Shown one piece after another: positions 23,502 to 32,614 of a DNA stretch of 52,114 nucleotides. The DNA lies in contig CAYJMY010000006.1 of NCBI GenBank assembly GCA_964371125.1, forward strand, positions 1 to 52,114, written 5' to 3'. The position numbers and the translations under genes were made by a program. How positions within the stretch are numbered: position 1 is the first letter of the stretch; each line of letters opens with the position of its first letter. Source of the DNA: DUSC01 sp964371125 (GTDB taxonomy: Bacteria; Pseudomonadota; Alphaproteobacteria; Rhizobiales; Rhizobiaceae). Below the pieces are notes generated by a model. It worked only from the letters and a program-made list of their open reading frames with translations, had not been told where the DNA came from and made no database searches.

Positions 23502-23855
23502 ATGGCCGAAGATGAAACCGCAACTGACATCTTTCGCGAGAGGCTGAAAAGTGCCAGAGAATTAAGGGGTTACAGCCAGGAAGATCTGGCGAAGCGCGCG
23601 CGCATGCCTCCTAGTTCGATCGCGCATTTCGAGACCGGCCGCAAACCGTCCTTCGATTCGCTCAAGCGACTCGCAATCGCGCTGGAGATCACTACGGACT
23701 ATCTGCTCGGTCGCGTAGACAGCCCGGAACTGGCCCAGGACGGCGATCCGCTGTTCAGGGACGTCGCCAAGCTGACTGGCCACGACCGCGAGATTGCCAA
23801 GGACTTTCTTGAAATGCTGGCCAAGCGGAAGGCCCGGAAAGAGAAGGACGAGTGA
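23502..23855 (+). CDS. capH: CapH-like HTH repressor
   Basis: A 117-residue XRE protein. HTH at residues 10-68 (FRERLKSARELRGYSQEDLAKRARMPPSSIAHFETGRKPSFDSLKRLAIAL in part), then a helical dimerisation tail ending MLAKRKARKEKDE. Pairs of an HTH repressor and an ImmA/IrrE peptidase (CapH and CapP) control a subset of CBASS operons: single-stranded DNA activates CapP, which cleaves CapH. Position, divergent orientation, the palindrome and the 4-base overlap with the peptidase gene all match. GGAGAAG precedes the ATG. Confidence 0.82.
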   Translation: MAEDETATDIFRERLKSARELRGYSQEDLAKRARMPPSSIAHFETGRKPSFDSLKRLAIALEITTDYLLGRVDSPELAQDGDPLFRDVAKLTGHDREIAKDFLEMLAKRKARKEKDE

Positions 23856-24733
23856 GCCGGGTCTTCAGCCTCAAGCTTGCCCGGCAGACCGCAGAGACCT
23901 TCCTGAAGGAGGAAGGCATCACCGAACTGCCGGTCGACCCCTTCGCCATCGCGGAGAGCCGGGACATCATGGTCCAGGGCAAGCCAGAGGATCATGACGG
24001 TGTGTCGGGCATATTGCTGCGGCACGGCAATAACTTCGGCATCATGTACGCTACCCATATCCCCAGCGTCGGCTTCCAGCGATTCAGCATCAGCCACGAG
24101 CTAGGGCACTATTTCTTGCCCGGCCATGTCGAGCAGGTGTTGAAGAATGGTCCGCACGTCTCGCGCGCCGGGTTCGTGACCAACGATCCGTATGAGCTGG
24201 AGGCCGATCACTTTGCCGCAGGGCTTCTGATGCCCGAAACACCTTTCCGCAAGGCGATGGACGGCCACAACCCGGGGTTAGATGCGATCGACGCGGTCGC
24301 GGAACTCTGCCTGACCTCTCGCACGGCCACCGCAATCCGCTTCGCGGAACTGACGGACGCCGCTGTAGCCGTCATCGTCAGCACCGGCGACATGATCGAC
24401 TACTGCTTCATGTCCGAACCGTTGAAGTCGCTCCCGAAGCTCGACTGGATTCGCAAGGGATCACCCCTGCCGAAGGGGACGGCTACAGCCCGTCTCGCTG
24501 CCCGGCGCGACGCCGTGCTGGCCCGGGAACGCGCGACCGATGAAGTCGATGTGCGCGACTGGCTCGGCGGCACCACGAGGGCCGCCGTATCCGAGGAAGC
24601 AATAGGCCTTGGCCGGTACGGCAAGGTCCTGACTGTTCTCGTCTCCACCGCGATCGGCCAGGAGGAAGGCCCGGACGACGACGATGCCGAAGACGATCTC
24701 ATCGAAAGCTGGACCCCGCGGTTCCGCCGCTGA
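23852..24733 (+). CDS. capP: CapP-like ImmA/IrrE metallopeptidase
   Basis: A 293-residue predicted zinc peptidase of the ImmA/IrrE (COG2856) family. Zinc site HELGH at 82-86 and the third ligand in DPYELEADHFAAGLLMP. Residues 130-230 form a helical and GAF-like sensing part, and the acidic tail contains GPDDDDAEDD. The GTG start overlaps the CapH stop (GTGA). It is expected to cleave the CapH repressor under DNA stress or infection and so derepress CBASS. An antitoxin-degrading role in a toxin pair is the alternative, less likely beside a CBASS operon. Confidence 0.82.
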   Translation: MSRVFSLKLARQTAETFLKEEGITELPVDPFAIAESRDIMVQGKPEDHDGVSGILLRHGNNFGIMYATHIPSVGFQRFSISHELGHYFLPGHVEQVLKNGPHVSRAGFVTNDPYELEADHFAAGLLMPETPFRKAMDGHNPGLDAIDAVAELCLTSRTATAIRFAELTDAAVAVIVSTGDMIDYCFMSEPLKSLPKLDWIRKGSPLPKGTATARLAARRDAVLARERATDEVDVRDWLGGTTRAAVSEEAIGLGRYGKVLTVLVSTAIGQEEGPDDDDAEDDLIESWTPRFRR

Positions 24734-24947
24734 TCCCTCACGGTGAAAGAGCGGCGAGTTTGCTGCCGGACTGATACCCATCGCACCCCGCGGACGCGGC
24801 CGGCGGGGACGGACACGGTCGAGGAGGACTCCACGCTACCGCTCTACGCTATCCCCTGTTGTTGCGCGCCGGAGTGCGAACTTCTCGCAAAGGCCTTGAA
24901 ACCGGCTGCCATCGCGGCCGACCTCTTCTCCCAAAGGAGAAGAACCT

Positions 24948-26933
24948 GTGTCAGCGACGAAAATCCTCTGGGGCCAGATCCTCACCGTCTTCATGATCGT
25001 GCTCGCGACGACCTGGGCGGCGACGCAATGGACGGCCTGGCAGCTCGGCTTTCAGCCGCAGCTCGGTCCGCCCTGGTTCGAGCTGTTGGGCTGGCCCATC
25101 TACTATCCGCCTGCCTTCTTTTGGTGGTGGTATTTCTACGACGCCTATGCGCCGGAGATTTTCGTCGAGGGAGCCTTCATCGCCGCGTCCGGCGGTTTCC
25201 TCTCGATCGCGGCCGCCATCGGCATGTCGGTGTGGCGAGCCCGCGAGGCCAAGAATGTCGAGACCTACGGCTCAGCAAGATGGGCTCGGCCCGATGAGGT
25301 GAAATCTGCCGGACTGCTCGGCCCGGACGGCGTGGTGCTCGGCAAGCTCGATCGCACCTATCTCCGCCATGACGGACCCGAGCATGTGCTTTGCTTCGCG
25401 CCAACCCGCTCCGGCAAGGGCGTCGGTCTCGTCGTGCCGTCGCTATTGGCCTGGCCGGGCTCCGCCATCGTCCACGACATCAAGGGCGAGAACTGGACAT
25501 TGACGGCTGGCTTTCGCAGTCAACACGGCCGGGTGCTGCTCTTCGACCCGACCAATGCGAGGTCGGACGCCTACAACCCGCTGCTGGAGGTTCGGCGCGG
25601 CGAGTGGGAGGTCCGCGACGTTCAGAATATCGCCGACATCCTGGTCGACCCGGAAGGCTCGCTGGAGAAGCGGAACCATTGGGAGAAAACCAGTCACGCG
25701 CTTCTCGTCGGCGCCATCCTACACGTCCTCTATGCCGAGGCTGACAAGACGTTGGCGGGAGTCGCCGCCTTTCTCTCCGACCCGAAGCGGCCGATCGAGT
25801 CGACGCTCGCCGCCATGATGAAGACCCCGCACCTCGGCAAAACCGGTCCGCATCCGGTGATTGCCAGCGCCGCGCGCGAGCTGCTCAACAAATCGGACAA
25901 CGAGCGTTCGGGCGTGCTCTCGACCGCCATGTCGTTTCTTGGTCTCTATCGCGATCCGGTGGTGGCAGCGGTGACGCGCCGATGCGATTGGCGCATTACC
26001 GACATCGTCGGCGGCGCGCGGCCAACCACGCTCTATCTTGTCGTGCCGCCTTCCGACATCAATCGCACCAAGCCGCTGATCCGGCTGATCCTCAACCAGG
26101 TCGGCCGACGACTGACCGAGGATTTGCAGGCGAAGGCCGGACGGCATCGATTGCTGCTGATGCTCGACGAGTTCCCGGCGCTCGGGCGTCTCGACTTCTT
26201 CGAGAGCGCGCTCGCCTTCATGGCGGGCTACGGCCTCAAAAGCTTCCTGATCGCGCAGTCGCTGAACCAGATCGAGAAGGCCTACGGCCCGAACAACTCG
26301 ATCCTCGACAACTGCCATGTGCGCGTCAGCTTCGCCACCAATGACGAGCGCACGGCCAAGCGCGTCTCCGACGCCCTCGGCACCGCGACGGAAATGCGCG
26401 CGATGAAGAACTATGCCGGTCACCGGCTAAGCCCTTGGCTCGGCCACCTCATGGTCTCGCGCTCGGAGACCGCGCGGCCGCTGCTGACGCCCGGCGAGGT
26501 GATGCAACTTCCACCCGCCGACGAAATCGTCATGGTCGCGGGTACGCCGCCGATCCGGGCGAAGAAAGCTCGCTACTACGAGGATGCCCGATTCCAGGAA
26601 CGAATCCTGCCGCCGCCGACAATGGAGAAGGCCAAGGTGGCCAGGGCCGACGACTGGAGCGCGCTGCCGCTGCCGCCGCCTCCTGAAATCGAGGAGCCAC
26701 AGCCGCGCGACAGCCAGGACGATGACGATCCGACTGAATCGGAACGGCGGCATCAGCCCGAATTGAGCAAGTCGAAGACGATCGAGAAGAAAGAGCCGAT
26801 CGATAACGAGTTCGCGCCCGATCCGGACGATGACATGGAGGACGATACCGCGCGTGTCAGCCGAATGAACCAGCGCATGCGCCAGGTAGCCCGTCAGGCC
26901 TCGCTCGATCCCGGCGACGGGATCGAGATGTGA
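24948..26933 (+). CDS. traG: TraG/VirD4 type IV coupling protein
   Basis: A 661-residue coupling ATPase that links relaxase-bound DNA to the mating channel at the inner membrane. Two to three N-terminal transmembrane segments (residues 10-35, 50-65, 72-92), then Walker A FAPTRSGKGVG and Walker B LLMLDEFPALG; the all-alpha domain and the LIAQSLNQIEKAYG motif follow. The last 100 residues are acidic and proline-rich. GTG start at 24948, AAAGGAG 8 bases upstream. The 214 bases before it, after capP, hold no gene I can see and probably carry the promoter restoring transfer-gene expression after the island. Confidence 0.88.
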   Translation: MSATKILWGQILTVFMIVLATTWAATQWTAWQLGFQPQLGPPWFELLGWPIYYPPAFFWWWYFYDAYAPEIFVEGAFIAASGGFLSIAAAIGMSVWRAREAKNVETYGSARWARPDEVKSAGLLGPDGVVLGKLDRTYLRHDGPEHVLCFAPTRSGKGVGLVVPSLLAWPGSAIVHDIKGENWTLTAGFRSQHGRVLLFDPTNARSDAYNPLLEVRRGEWEVRDVQNIADILVDPEGSLEKRNHWEKTSHALLVGAILHVLYAEADKTLAGVAAFLSDPKRPIESTLAAMMKTPHLGKTGPHPVIASAARELLNKSDNERSGVLSTAMSFLGLYRDPVVAAVTRRCDWRITDIVGGARPTTLYLVVPPSDINRTKPLIRLILNQVGRRLTEDLQAKAGRHRLLLMLDEFPALGRLDFFESALAFMAGYGLKSFLIAQSLNQIEKAYGPNNSILDNCHVRVSFATNDERTAKRVSDALGTATEMRAMKNYAGHRLSPWLGHLMVSRSETARPLLTPGEVMQLPPADEIVMVAGTPPIRAKKARYYEDARFQERILPPPTMEKAKVARADDWSALPLPPPPEIEEPQPRDSQDDDDPTESERRHQPELSKSKTIEKKEPIDNEFAPDPDDDMEDDTARVSRMNQRMRQVARQASLDPGDGIEM

Positions 26934-26940
26934 GACCGCC

Positions 26941-27375
26941 ATGAGGAAGCCCCCGAAGAAACAGCGCCTGTCCGTTTATCTCGATCCAGACGTCATGAAG
27001 AACCTCGCCGACTATGCCGCGCGTCGCGACCATTCCCGTTCGCTGATCGCCGAGGCCGCCATCGCCTCCTTTCTGTCGCCGGACGCCGCCGAGCGGCAAG
27101 AGGCCGCGACCACCAAACGCCTCGACCAGCTCGACCGGCGCATGACCCGGATGGAACGCGACCTCGGTATCTCGGTCGAGACGCTCGCCGTCTTCGTCCG
27201 CTTCTGGCTGACCACCAACCCGCCACTGCCGGAGCCCGCGCAGGCGGCAGCCCGTGCCAAGGCTGGGGAACGCTACGACGCCTTCATCGTCGCACTCGGC
27301 CGTCGACTCGCCAAGGGGCCGAAGCTCCGGCAAGAGATTTCGGAGGACGTGCCGGGCACGGAAGACGGCGGATAG
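26941..27375 (+). CDS. CopG-type ribbon-helix-helix transfer protein
   Basis: A 144-residue protein. Residues 8-45 form a ribbon-helix-helix (QRLSVYLDPDVMKNLADYAARRDHSRSLIAEAAIASFL in part). A coiled-coil-like helix with heptads follows (TTKRLDQLDRRMTRMERDLG), then a tail. Small RHH genes between traG and trbB are standard in this element family and may act as transfer regulators or relaxosome accessory factors. It starts 7 bases after the traG stop. Confidence 0.75.
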   Translation: MRKPPKKQRLSVYLDPDVMKNLADYAARRDHSRSLIAEAAIASFLSPDAAERQEAATTKRLDQLDRRMTRMERDLGISVETLAVFVRFWLTTNPPLPEPAQAAARAKAGERYDAFIVALGRRLAKGPKLRQEISEDVPGTEDGG

Positions 27376-27546
27376 TCGTCATTCCCCCGATCTCAAGTCT
27401 TTGGGCGTTCCGCCGTTTCCCTGTCTTTCTACGCCACACTGCTACTACGCCCACAGCCTTGTTGCGGCGGTCCAACTTCTGCCTCTTCTACTCATCCCCG
27501 ATCCAGGGCCGCGCGTTGTGTGCGCCCGAGAAAGGACGGGGACGAC

Positions 27547-28527
27547 GTGGCGGCTTCTCAACACCAATCCGAGGCGATGTTGCGGGGTGCGCGCATGCTG
27601 CGCACCGCACTCGGCCCCGCCGTCGCCGGATTCCTGGAAGACCCGTCGATCGTCGAGGTGATGCTCAACCCCGACGGGCGGCTCTGGATCGACCGTCTTT
27701 CCGATGGGCTGTCCGATACCGGCGAGCGCCTGTCGCCCGTCGATGGCGAACGTATCATCCGGCTCGTCGCGCACCATGTCGGCGCCGAGGTCCATCAAGG
27801 CGCCCCGCGTGTTTCGGCCGAGCTGCCCGAGACAGGGGAACGGTTCGAGGGCCTGCTCCCGCCCGTGGTCGCCGCACCGGCCTTCGCCATCCGCAAACCT
27901 GCCGTCGCCGTGTTTACCCTCGACGACTACGTGGCCGCCGGCATCATGACCGCCGACCAGGCCACGACGCTCCGCCAAGCCGTCGCATCCCGGGCCAACA
28001 TCCTCGTCGCGGGCGGAACTTCGACCGGCAAGACGACGCTCACCAACGCGCTGCTGGCCGAGGTGGCGAAGACCGCCGATCGCGTCGTCCTCATCGAGGA
28101 CACGCGCGAACTGCAATGCGCGGCGCCCAATCTTGTCGCTATGCGGACCAAGGAAGGCGTCGCGACACTCTCCGATCTCGTGCGTTCGTCGCTGCGCCTG
28201 CGACCCGACCGCATCCCGATCGGCGAGGTGCGCGGGAGCGAAGCGCTCGATCTCCTCAAAGCCTGGGGCACCGGCCATCCGGGCGGGATCGGCACCATTC
28301 ATGCCGGCAGCGCCATCGGTGCGCTGCGCCGGCTCGATCAGCTCATCCAGGAAGCCGTCGTCACCGTCCCGCGTGCGCTGATCGCCGAGACCATCGATCT
28401 CGTGGCCGTTCTCGCCGGCCGCGGCTCGTCCCGTCGTCTTGCCGAACTCGCCCGCGTCGACGGGCTCGACTTGGCTGGCGATTACCGCGTCACCCCCGCA
28501 GTCCCAGCCACAGGAGATCCCGCATGA
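27547..28527 (+). CDS. trbB: TrbB, VirB11-type secretion ATPase
   Basis: A 326-residue hexameric ATPase that powers pilus assembly. Features: Walker A AGGTSTGKTTLTNA, Asp box VLIEDTRELQC, Walker B-like RIPIGEVRGSEALDLLKAWGTGHPG in part, and His box GTIHAG. I start at the GTG at 27547 (VAASQHQSEAM), the usual family N-terminus, instead of 27520. The 171 bases upstream contain no gene. First gene of the trb operon; its stop overlaps trbC. Confidence 0.88.
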   Translation: MAASQHQSEAMLRGARMLRTALGPAVAGFLEDPSIVEVMLNPDGRLWIDRLSDGLSDTGERLSPVDGERIIRLVAHHVGAEVHQGAPRVSAELPETGERFEGLLPPVVAAPAFAIRKPAVAVFTLDDYVAAGIMTADQATTLRQAVASRANILVAGGTSTGKTTLTNALLAEVAKTADRVVLIEDTRELQCAAPNLVAMRTKEGVATLSDLVRSSLRLRPDRIPIGEVRGSEALDLLKAWGTGHPGGIGTIHAGSAIGALRRLDQLIQEAVVTVPRALIAETIDLVAVLAGRGSSRRLAELARVDGLDLAGDYRVTPAVPATGDPA

Positions 28528-28856
28528 TCCACCGCGTTTCGCGTATCCGCTGTCACGTCGCGATGGCGACCTCAGCCGCCTTGCTCAGCATGATGCTGGC
28601 GCCGGCTGCCCACGCCTCCGGCTCGTCGATGCCATGGGAGGCGCCGCTCCAGTCGATCCTTCAGTCGATCGAGGGGCCGGTCGCCAAGATCCTCGCGGTT
28701 ATCATCATCATCGTCACCGGCCTGACTCTCGCCTTCGGCGACACCTCGGGCGGGTTCCGCCGGCTGATCCAGATCGTTTTCGGTCTGTCGATCGCTTTTG
28801 CGGCCAGTTCCTTCTTCCTGTCCTTTTTCTCCTTCGGCGGCGGGGCGCTCGTTTGA
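28524..28856 (+). CDS. trbC: TrbC, conjugative pilin (VirB2-like)
   Basis: A 110-residue prepilin. Long signal sequence (residues 1-32, ending PAAHAS), then MPWEAPLQSILQSIEG and two hydrophobic helices (residues 50-70 and 80-105) around FGDTSGGFRRLIQIVFGLS. IncP TrbC is trimmed by signal peptidase and TraF, then cyclised into the pilus subunit; traF is at 16745. ATGA overlap with trbB and TGATG junction with trbD. Confidence 0.86.
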   Translation: MIHRVSRIRCHVAMATSAALLSMMLAPAAHASGSSMPWEAPLQSILQSIEGPVAKILAVIIIIVTGLTLAFGDTSGGFRRLIQIVFGLSIAFAASSFFLSFFSFGGGALV

Positions 28857-29116
28857 TGGAAGAGGTTCCTGGATTATCCGTTCCGGTCCACCGGGCGTTG
28901 ACCGAACACATCCTGCTTGGCGGCGCTCCGCGCTCGATCGCCATTCTCAACGGCACGCTGGCAGCGGCCCTCGGCCTCGGCCTGCGTCTGTGGCTGGTCG
29001 GGATCTGCCTCTGGGCCATCGGCCATTTCGCCGCAGTGTGGGCGGCCAAACGCGATCCGATGTTCGTCGACGTAGTGCGCCGGCATCTGCGCATCCCCAG
29101 CCATCTGAGCGTGTGA
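28856..29116 (+). CDS. trbD: TrbD, VirB3-like inner membrane protein
   Basis: An 86-residue protein. Start MEEVPGLSVPVHRALTEHILLGGAPR is the family N-terminus. One or two membrane helices cover residues about 30-65, and FVDVVRRHLRIP is near the end. VirB3-like proteins work with the VirB4-type ATPase, here TrbE, encoded 9 bases downstream. The start codon shares its A with the trbC stop. Confidence 0.85.
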   Translation: MEEVPGLSVPVHRALTEHILLGGAPRSIAILNGTLAAALGLGLRLWLVGICLWAIGHFAAVWAAKRDPMFVDVVRRHLRIPSHLSV

Positions 29117-29125
29117 GACCGGCCC

Positions 29126-31564
29126 ATGATGAACCTCGCCGAATATCGCCGCACCGCTGCCCGTCTCGCGGACTTTCTGCCCTGGGCCGCGCTCGTGGGT
29201 GAAGGTGTGATCCTCAACAAGGACGGCTCCTTCCAGCGCACGGCACGTTTTCGCGGCCCCGATCTCGACAGCGCCGTCCCCGCCGAGCTGGTCGCCGTCG
29301 CCGGGCGGCTCAACAACGCCTTTCGCCGCCTGGGCTCGGGCTGGGCGATCTTCGTTGAGGCTGAGCGCCATCCCGTTGGCGCTTACCCGGCAAGCCGCTT
29401 TCCCGATCCGGCATCGGCATTGGTCGACGCTGAGCGCAAGGCGGATTTCGAGCAGTACGGCGCGCATTTCGAGTCGAGCTACTTCCTGACCTTCGTCTAC
29501 CTGCCGCCGGCCGAGGACGCTGCTCGCGCCGAGACCTGGCTCTACGAGGGCCGCGAACAGACCGGCGTCGACCCTCACGAAGTCCTGCGCGGCTTCGTCG
29601 ACCGCACCGACCGCATCCTCCAGCTTATCGAGGGCTTCATGCCCGAATGCGCCTGGCTCGATGACGCCGAAACGCTAACCTACCTGCATACGTGCGTCTC
29701 GACCAAGCGCCACCGCGTGCGCGTCCCCGAAATTCCGATCTATCTCGACGCGCTGCTTGCGGATCAGCCGCTCACCGGCGGCCTCGAACCACGGCTCGGC
29801 AACGCGCATCTGCAGGTGCTGACCATCGTCGGCTTCCCGACGGCAACCACGCCCGGCATCCTGGACGAACTCAACCGGCTCGCCTTTTCCTATCGCTGGT
29901 CGACCCGCGCCGTCCTTCTCGACAAGACCGACGCCACTCGGCTGCTCACCAGAATCCGGCGGCAATGGTTCGCCAAGCGCAAGTCGATCGCCGCCATCCT
30001 CAAGGAGGTCATGACCAACGAGGCCTCGGCCCTGGTCGACACCGACGCGGCGAACAAGGCCGCCGACGCCGACCTCGCCCTACAGGAACTCGGCGCCGAC
30101 TATGCCGGTCAGGCCTACGTCACCGCGACCGTCACCGTCTGGGACGACGATCCCCGGATCGCGGCGGAGAAGCTGCGGCTCGTCGAGAAGGTCATCCAGG
30201 GCCGCGACTTCACGGCGATGCCGGAGACGATCAACGCCGTCGATGCCTGGCTCGGCTCGCTGCCCGGACAGGTCTACGCCAATGTCCGGCAGCCGCCGGT
30301 CTCGACGCTCAACCTCGCCCACATGATCCCGCTGTCGGCGGTATGGGCGGGGCCGGAACGGGATGAGCACTTCGCTGCTCCCCCCTTGCTCTTCGGCAAG
30401 ACCGAGGGCTCGACCCCGTTCCGGTTTTCCCTTCACGTCGGCGATGTCGGCCACACCCTCGTCGTCGGCCCGACCGGCGCCGGCAAGTCGGTGCTGCTGG
30501 CGCTGATGGCGCTCCAGTTCCGGCGCTACGCGCAAGCCCAGGTCTTCGCGTTCGATTTCGGCGGTTCGATCCGTGCTGCGGCGCTTGGCATGGGCGGTGA
30601 CTGGCACGACCTCGGCGGCGGGCTGACCGAAGGTGCGGAGACGACCGTCTCGCTCCAGCCGCTGGCGCGCATCCATGACGTGCCGGAGCGCGCCTGGGCG
30701 GCCGACTGGATCGTCGCCATCCTGATGCGCGAGGGCATCGCCATCGATCCGCAAGTCAAGGAGCATCTCTGGTCGGCGCTGACCTCGCTTGCCAGCGCGC
30801 CCGTCGGTGAGCGGACGATCACGGGGCTCGCCGTCCTGCTACAATCGAACGATTTGAAGCAGGCGCTTCGGCCCTATTGCGTCGGCGGCGCCTACGGCCG
30901 GCTGCTCGACGCGGAATCCGAGCATCTTGGACATGCCTCCGTGCAGGCGTTCGAGACCGAGGGCCTGATCGGCACCGGCGCCGCGCCGGCCGTGCTGTCT
31001 TACCTGTTCCATCGCATCGGCGACCGACTCGACGGCAGCCCGACGTTGCTCATCGTCGACGAAGGCTGGCTCGCCCTCGATGACGAGGGCTTTGCCGGCC
31101 AGCTCCGCGAGTGGCTGAAGACGCTGAGGAAGAAGAACGCTTCCGTCGTCTTCGCCACGCAATCGCTCTCCGACATCGACGGCTCGGCGATTGCGCCGGC
31201 GATCATCGAGAGCTGCCAGACCCGGCTGCTGCTGCCGAACGAGCGGGCGATCGAACCGCAGATCACGGCGATCTATCGCCGCTTCGGGCTCAACGACCGC
31301 CAGATCGAGATTCTGGCGAGGGCCACGCCGAAGCGTGACTACTACTGCCAGTCGCGGCGCGGCAACCGGCTGTTCGAGCTGGGCCTGAGCGAGGTCGCGC
31401 TCGCGCTCTGCGCCGCGTCATCCAAGACCGACCAGGCCGCTATCGCGCGCATCCACGCCGAACATGGAAGCGACGGCTTCCTCGACGCCTGGCTGCGCCT
31501 TCGCGGCGTCGAATGGGCCGCCGACCTCATTCCCGACCTCACCAACCTGGAGACCAAGCCATGA
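29126..31564 (+). CDS. trbE: TrbE, VirB4-type conjugation ATPase
   Basis: An 812-residue ATPase, the largest of the operon. The N-terminal CagE/TrbE domain covers about residues 1-400. The C-terminal motor shows Walker A VVGPTGAGKSVLLAL, Walker B LLIVDEGWLALDD and the arginine-bearing VVFATQSLSDIDGSAIAP. It drives pilus biogenesis and substrate movement at the inner membrane base of the channel. The stop overlaps trbJ (ATGA). Full length, no defects. Confidence 0.9.
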   Translation: MMNLAEYRRTAARLADFLPWAALVGEGVILNKDGSFQRTARFRGPDLDSAVPAELVAVAGRLNNAFRRLGSGWAIFVEAERHPVGAYPASRFPDPASALVDAERKADFEQYGAHFESSYFLTFVYLPPAEDAARAETWLYEGREQTGVDPHEVLRGFVDRTDRILQLIEGFMPECAWLDDAETLTYLHTCVSTKRHRVRVPEIPIYLDALLADQPLTGGLEPRLGNAHLQVLTIVGFPTATTPGILDELNRLAFSYRWSTRAVLLDKTDATRLLTRIRRQWFAKRKSIAAILKEVMTNEASALVDTDAANKAADADLALQELGADYAGQAYVTATVTVWDDDPRIAAEKLRLVEKVIQGRDFTAMPETINAVDAWLGSLPGQVYANVRQPPVSTLNLAHMIPLSAVWAGPERDEHFAAPPLLFGKTEGSTPFRFSLHVGDVGHTLVVGPTGAGKSVLLALMALQFRRYAQAQVFAFDFGGSIRAAALGMGGDWHDLGGGLTEGAETTVSLQPLARIHDVPERAWAADWIVAILMREGIAIDPQVKEHLWSALTSLASAPVGERTITGLAVLLQSNDLKQALRPYCVGGAYGRLLDAESEHLGHASVQAFETEGLIGTGAAPAVLSYLFHRIGDRLDGSPTLLIVDEGWLALDDEGFAGQLREWLKTLRKKNASVVFATQSLSDIDGSAIAPAIIESCQTRLLLPNERAIEPQITAIYRRFGLNDRQIEILARATPKRDYYCQSRRGNRLFELGLSEVALALCAASSKTDQAAIARIHAEHGSDGFLDAWLRLRGVEWAADLIPDLTNLETKP

Positions 31565-32319
31565 TTGCCCCTCGTTCCCGCGCGATGCTTCTCGCCGCCT
31601 CGATCCTGTCCATGCCGCTGGCATTGTCGCCCATGATCGTGGCTCCCGCATATGCCATCACCGTGTTCGACCCCTGGAACTACAGCCAGAATATCCTGAC
31701 GGCAGCGCGCACCCTTCAGTCGATCACCCAGCAGGTCACGCAGCTTCAGAACGAAGCGACGATGCTCATCAACCAGGCCCGCAACCTCGCCAGCCTGCCA
31801 TATTCCTCGCTGCAACAGCTTCAGCAGTCGGTCCAGCGCACCCAGCAGCTTCTCCAACAGGCGCAGAACGTTGCCTATGATGTCCAGCAGATCGACCAGA
31901 TGTTCCAGCAGAAGTACGGCAACGTCTCGCTGTCGACCTCCGACAGCCAGCTTGTCTCAGACGCCCGGTCGCGCTGGCAGAACACGGTCGGCGGCTTGCA
32001 GGACGCCATGCGGGTGCAGGCCGGTGTCGTCGGCAATATCGACACCAATCGCAGCCAGATGTCGGCGCTGGTTGGCCAGAGCCAAGGCGCGACCGGCGCG
32101 CTTCAGGCGACGCAGGCCGGCAATCAGCTTCTCGCGCTTCAGGCTCAGCAACTCGCCGATCTTACCGCCGTCACCGCTGCGAACGGCCGGGCGCAGGCGC
32201 TGACCGAGGCCGAGCGCGCCGCTGCCGCCGAACAAGGCCGCGAACAGCGTCGTCGTTTCCTGACGCCGGGGACCGGCTACCAGCCCGGCAACGCGCAGAT
32301 GTTCCCCGGCGGCAACTGA
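31561..32319 (+). CDS. trbJ: TrbJ, VirB5-like pilus-associated protein
   Basis: A 252-residue exported protein. Signal peptide residues 1-33 (ending VAPAYA), then ITVFDPWNYSQNILTAARTL, the family signature. Long Gln-rich coiled-coil helices follow (TQQVTQLQNEATMLINQA; LQQLQQSVQRTQQLLQQAQ). VirB5-like proteins sit at the pilus tip or base. Start at 31561 overlaps the trbE stop; the longer frame is rejected. Confidence 0.86.
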   Translation: MIAPRSRAMLLAASILSMPLALSPMIVAPAYAITVFDPWNYSQNILTAARTLQSITQQVTQLQNEATMLINQARNLASLPYSSLQQLQQSVQRTQQLLQQAQNVAYDVQQIDQMFQQKYGNVSLSTSDSQLVSDARSRWQNTVGGLQDAMRVQAGVVGNIDTNRSQMSALVGQSQGATGALQATQAGNQLLALQAQQLADLTAVTAANGRAQALTEAERAAAAEQGREQRRRFLTPGTGYQPGNAQMFPGGN

Positions 32320-32329
32320 GGGCTTGAGG

Positions 32330-32611
32330 ATGGACGGCAAGATGCTGGCCCGGCTGGGCGCCATCATATTCGTCGCCGTCGCCATCACGGCGACGGCGAT
32401 CGAGATGACCCGGAAAGAGGAAGCGCCAGCATCCCCGCCGGTGCGCGTTCTGGAGCCTGCGCGCGACCCGCTGCGCGAAGGCCAGCGCCGTTGCCAGCAA
32501 CTTGGAGAGGCGGCGGCGAACGATGCCGAATGCCTGCGCGTCTGGGCCGAGACCCGCGACCGATTCCTTGGCCGCTCCCCTGCGCCGGTAGCGCCCACGG
32601 AAGGACGCTGA
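32330..32611 (+). CDS. trbK: TrbK-like putative entry exclusion protein (TrbK-alt)
   Basis: A 93-residue protein. One N-terminal membrane segment (MLARLGAIIFVAVAITATAIEM in part), then a periplasmic part with two cysteines in QRRCQQLGEAAANDAECLRVW. This Cys-containing layout and its place between trbJ and trbL match TrbK-alt proteins of alphaproteobacterial elements, which are thought to block redundant transfer into cells already holding the element. ATG at 32330 has GAGGG 7 bases upstream; the TTG at 32324 is less likely. Confidence 0.75.
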   Translation: MDGKMLARLGAIIFVAVAITATAIEMTRKEEAPASPPVRVLEPARDPLREGQRRCQQLGEAAANDAECLRVWAETRDRFLGRSPAPVAPTEGR

Positions 32612-32614
32612 TCC

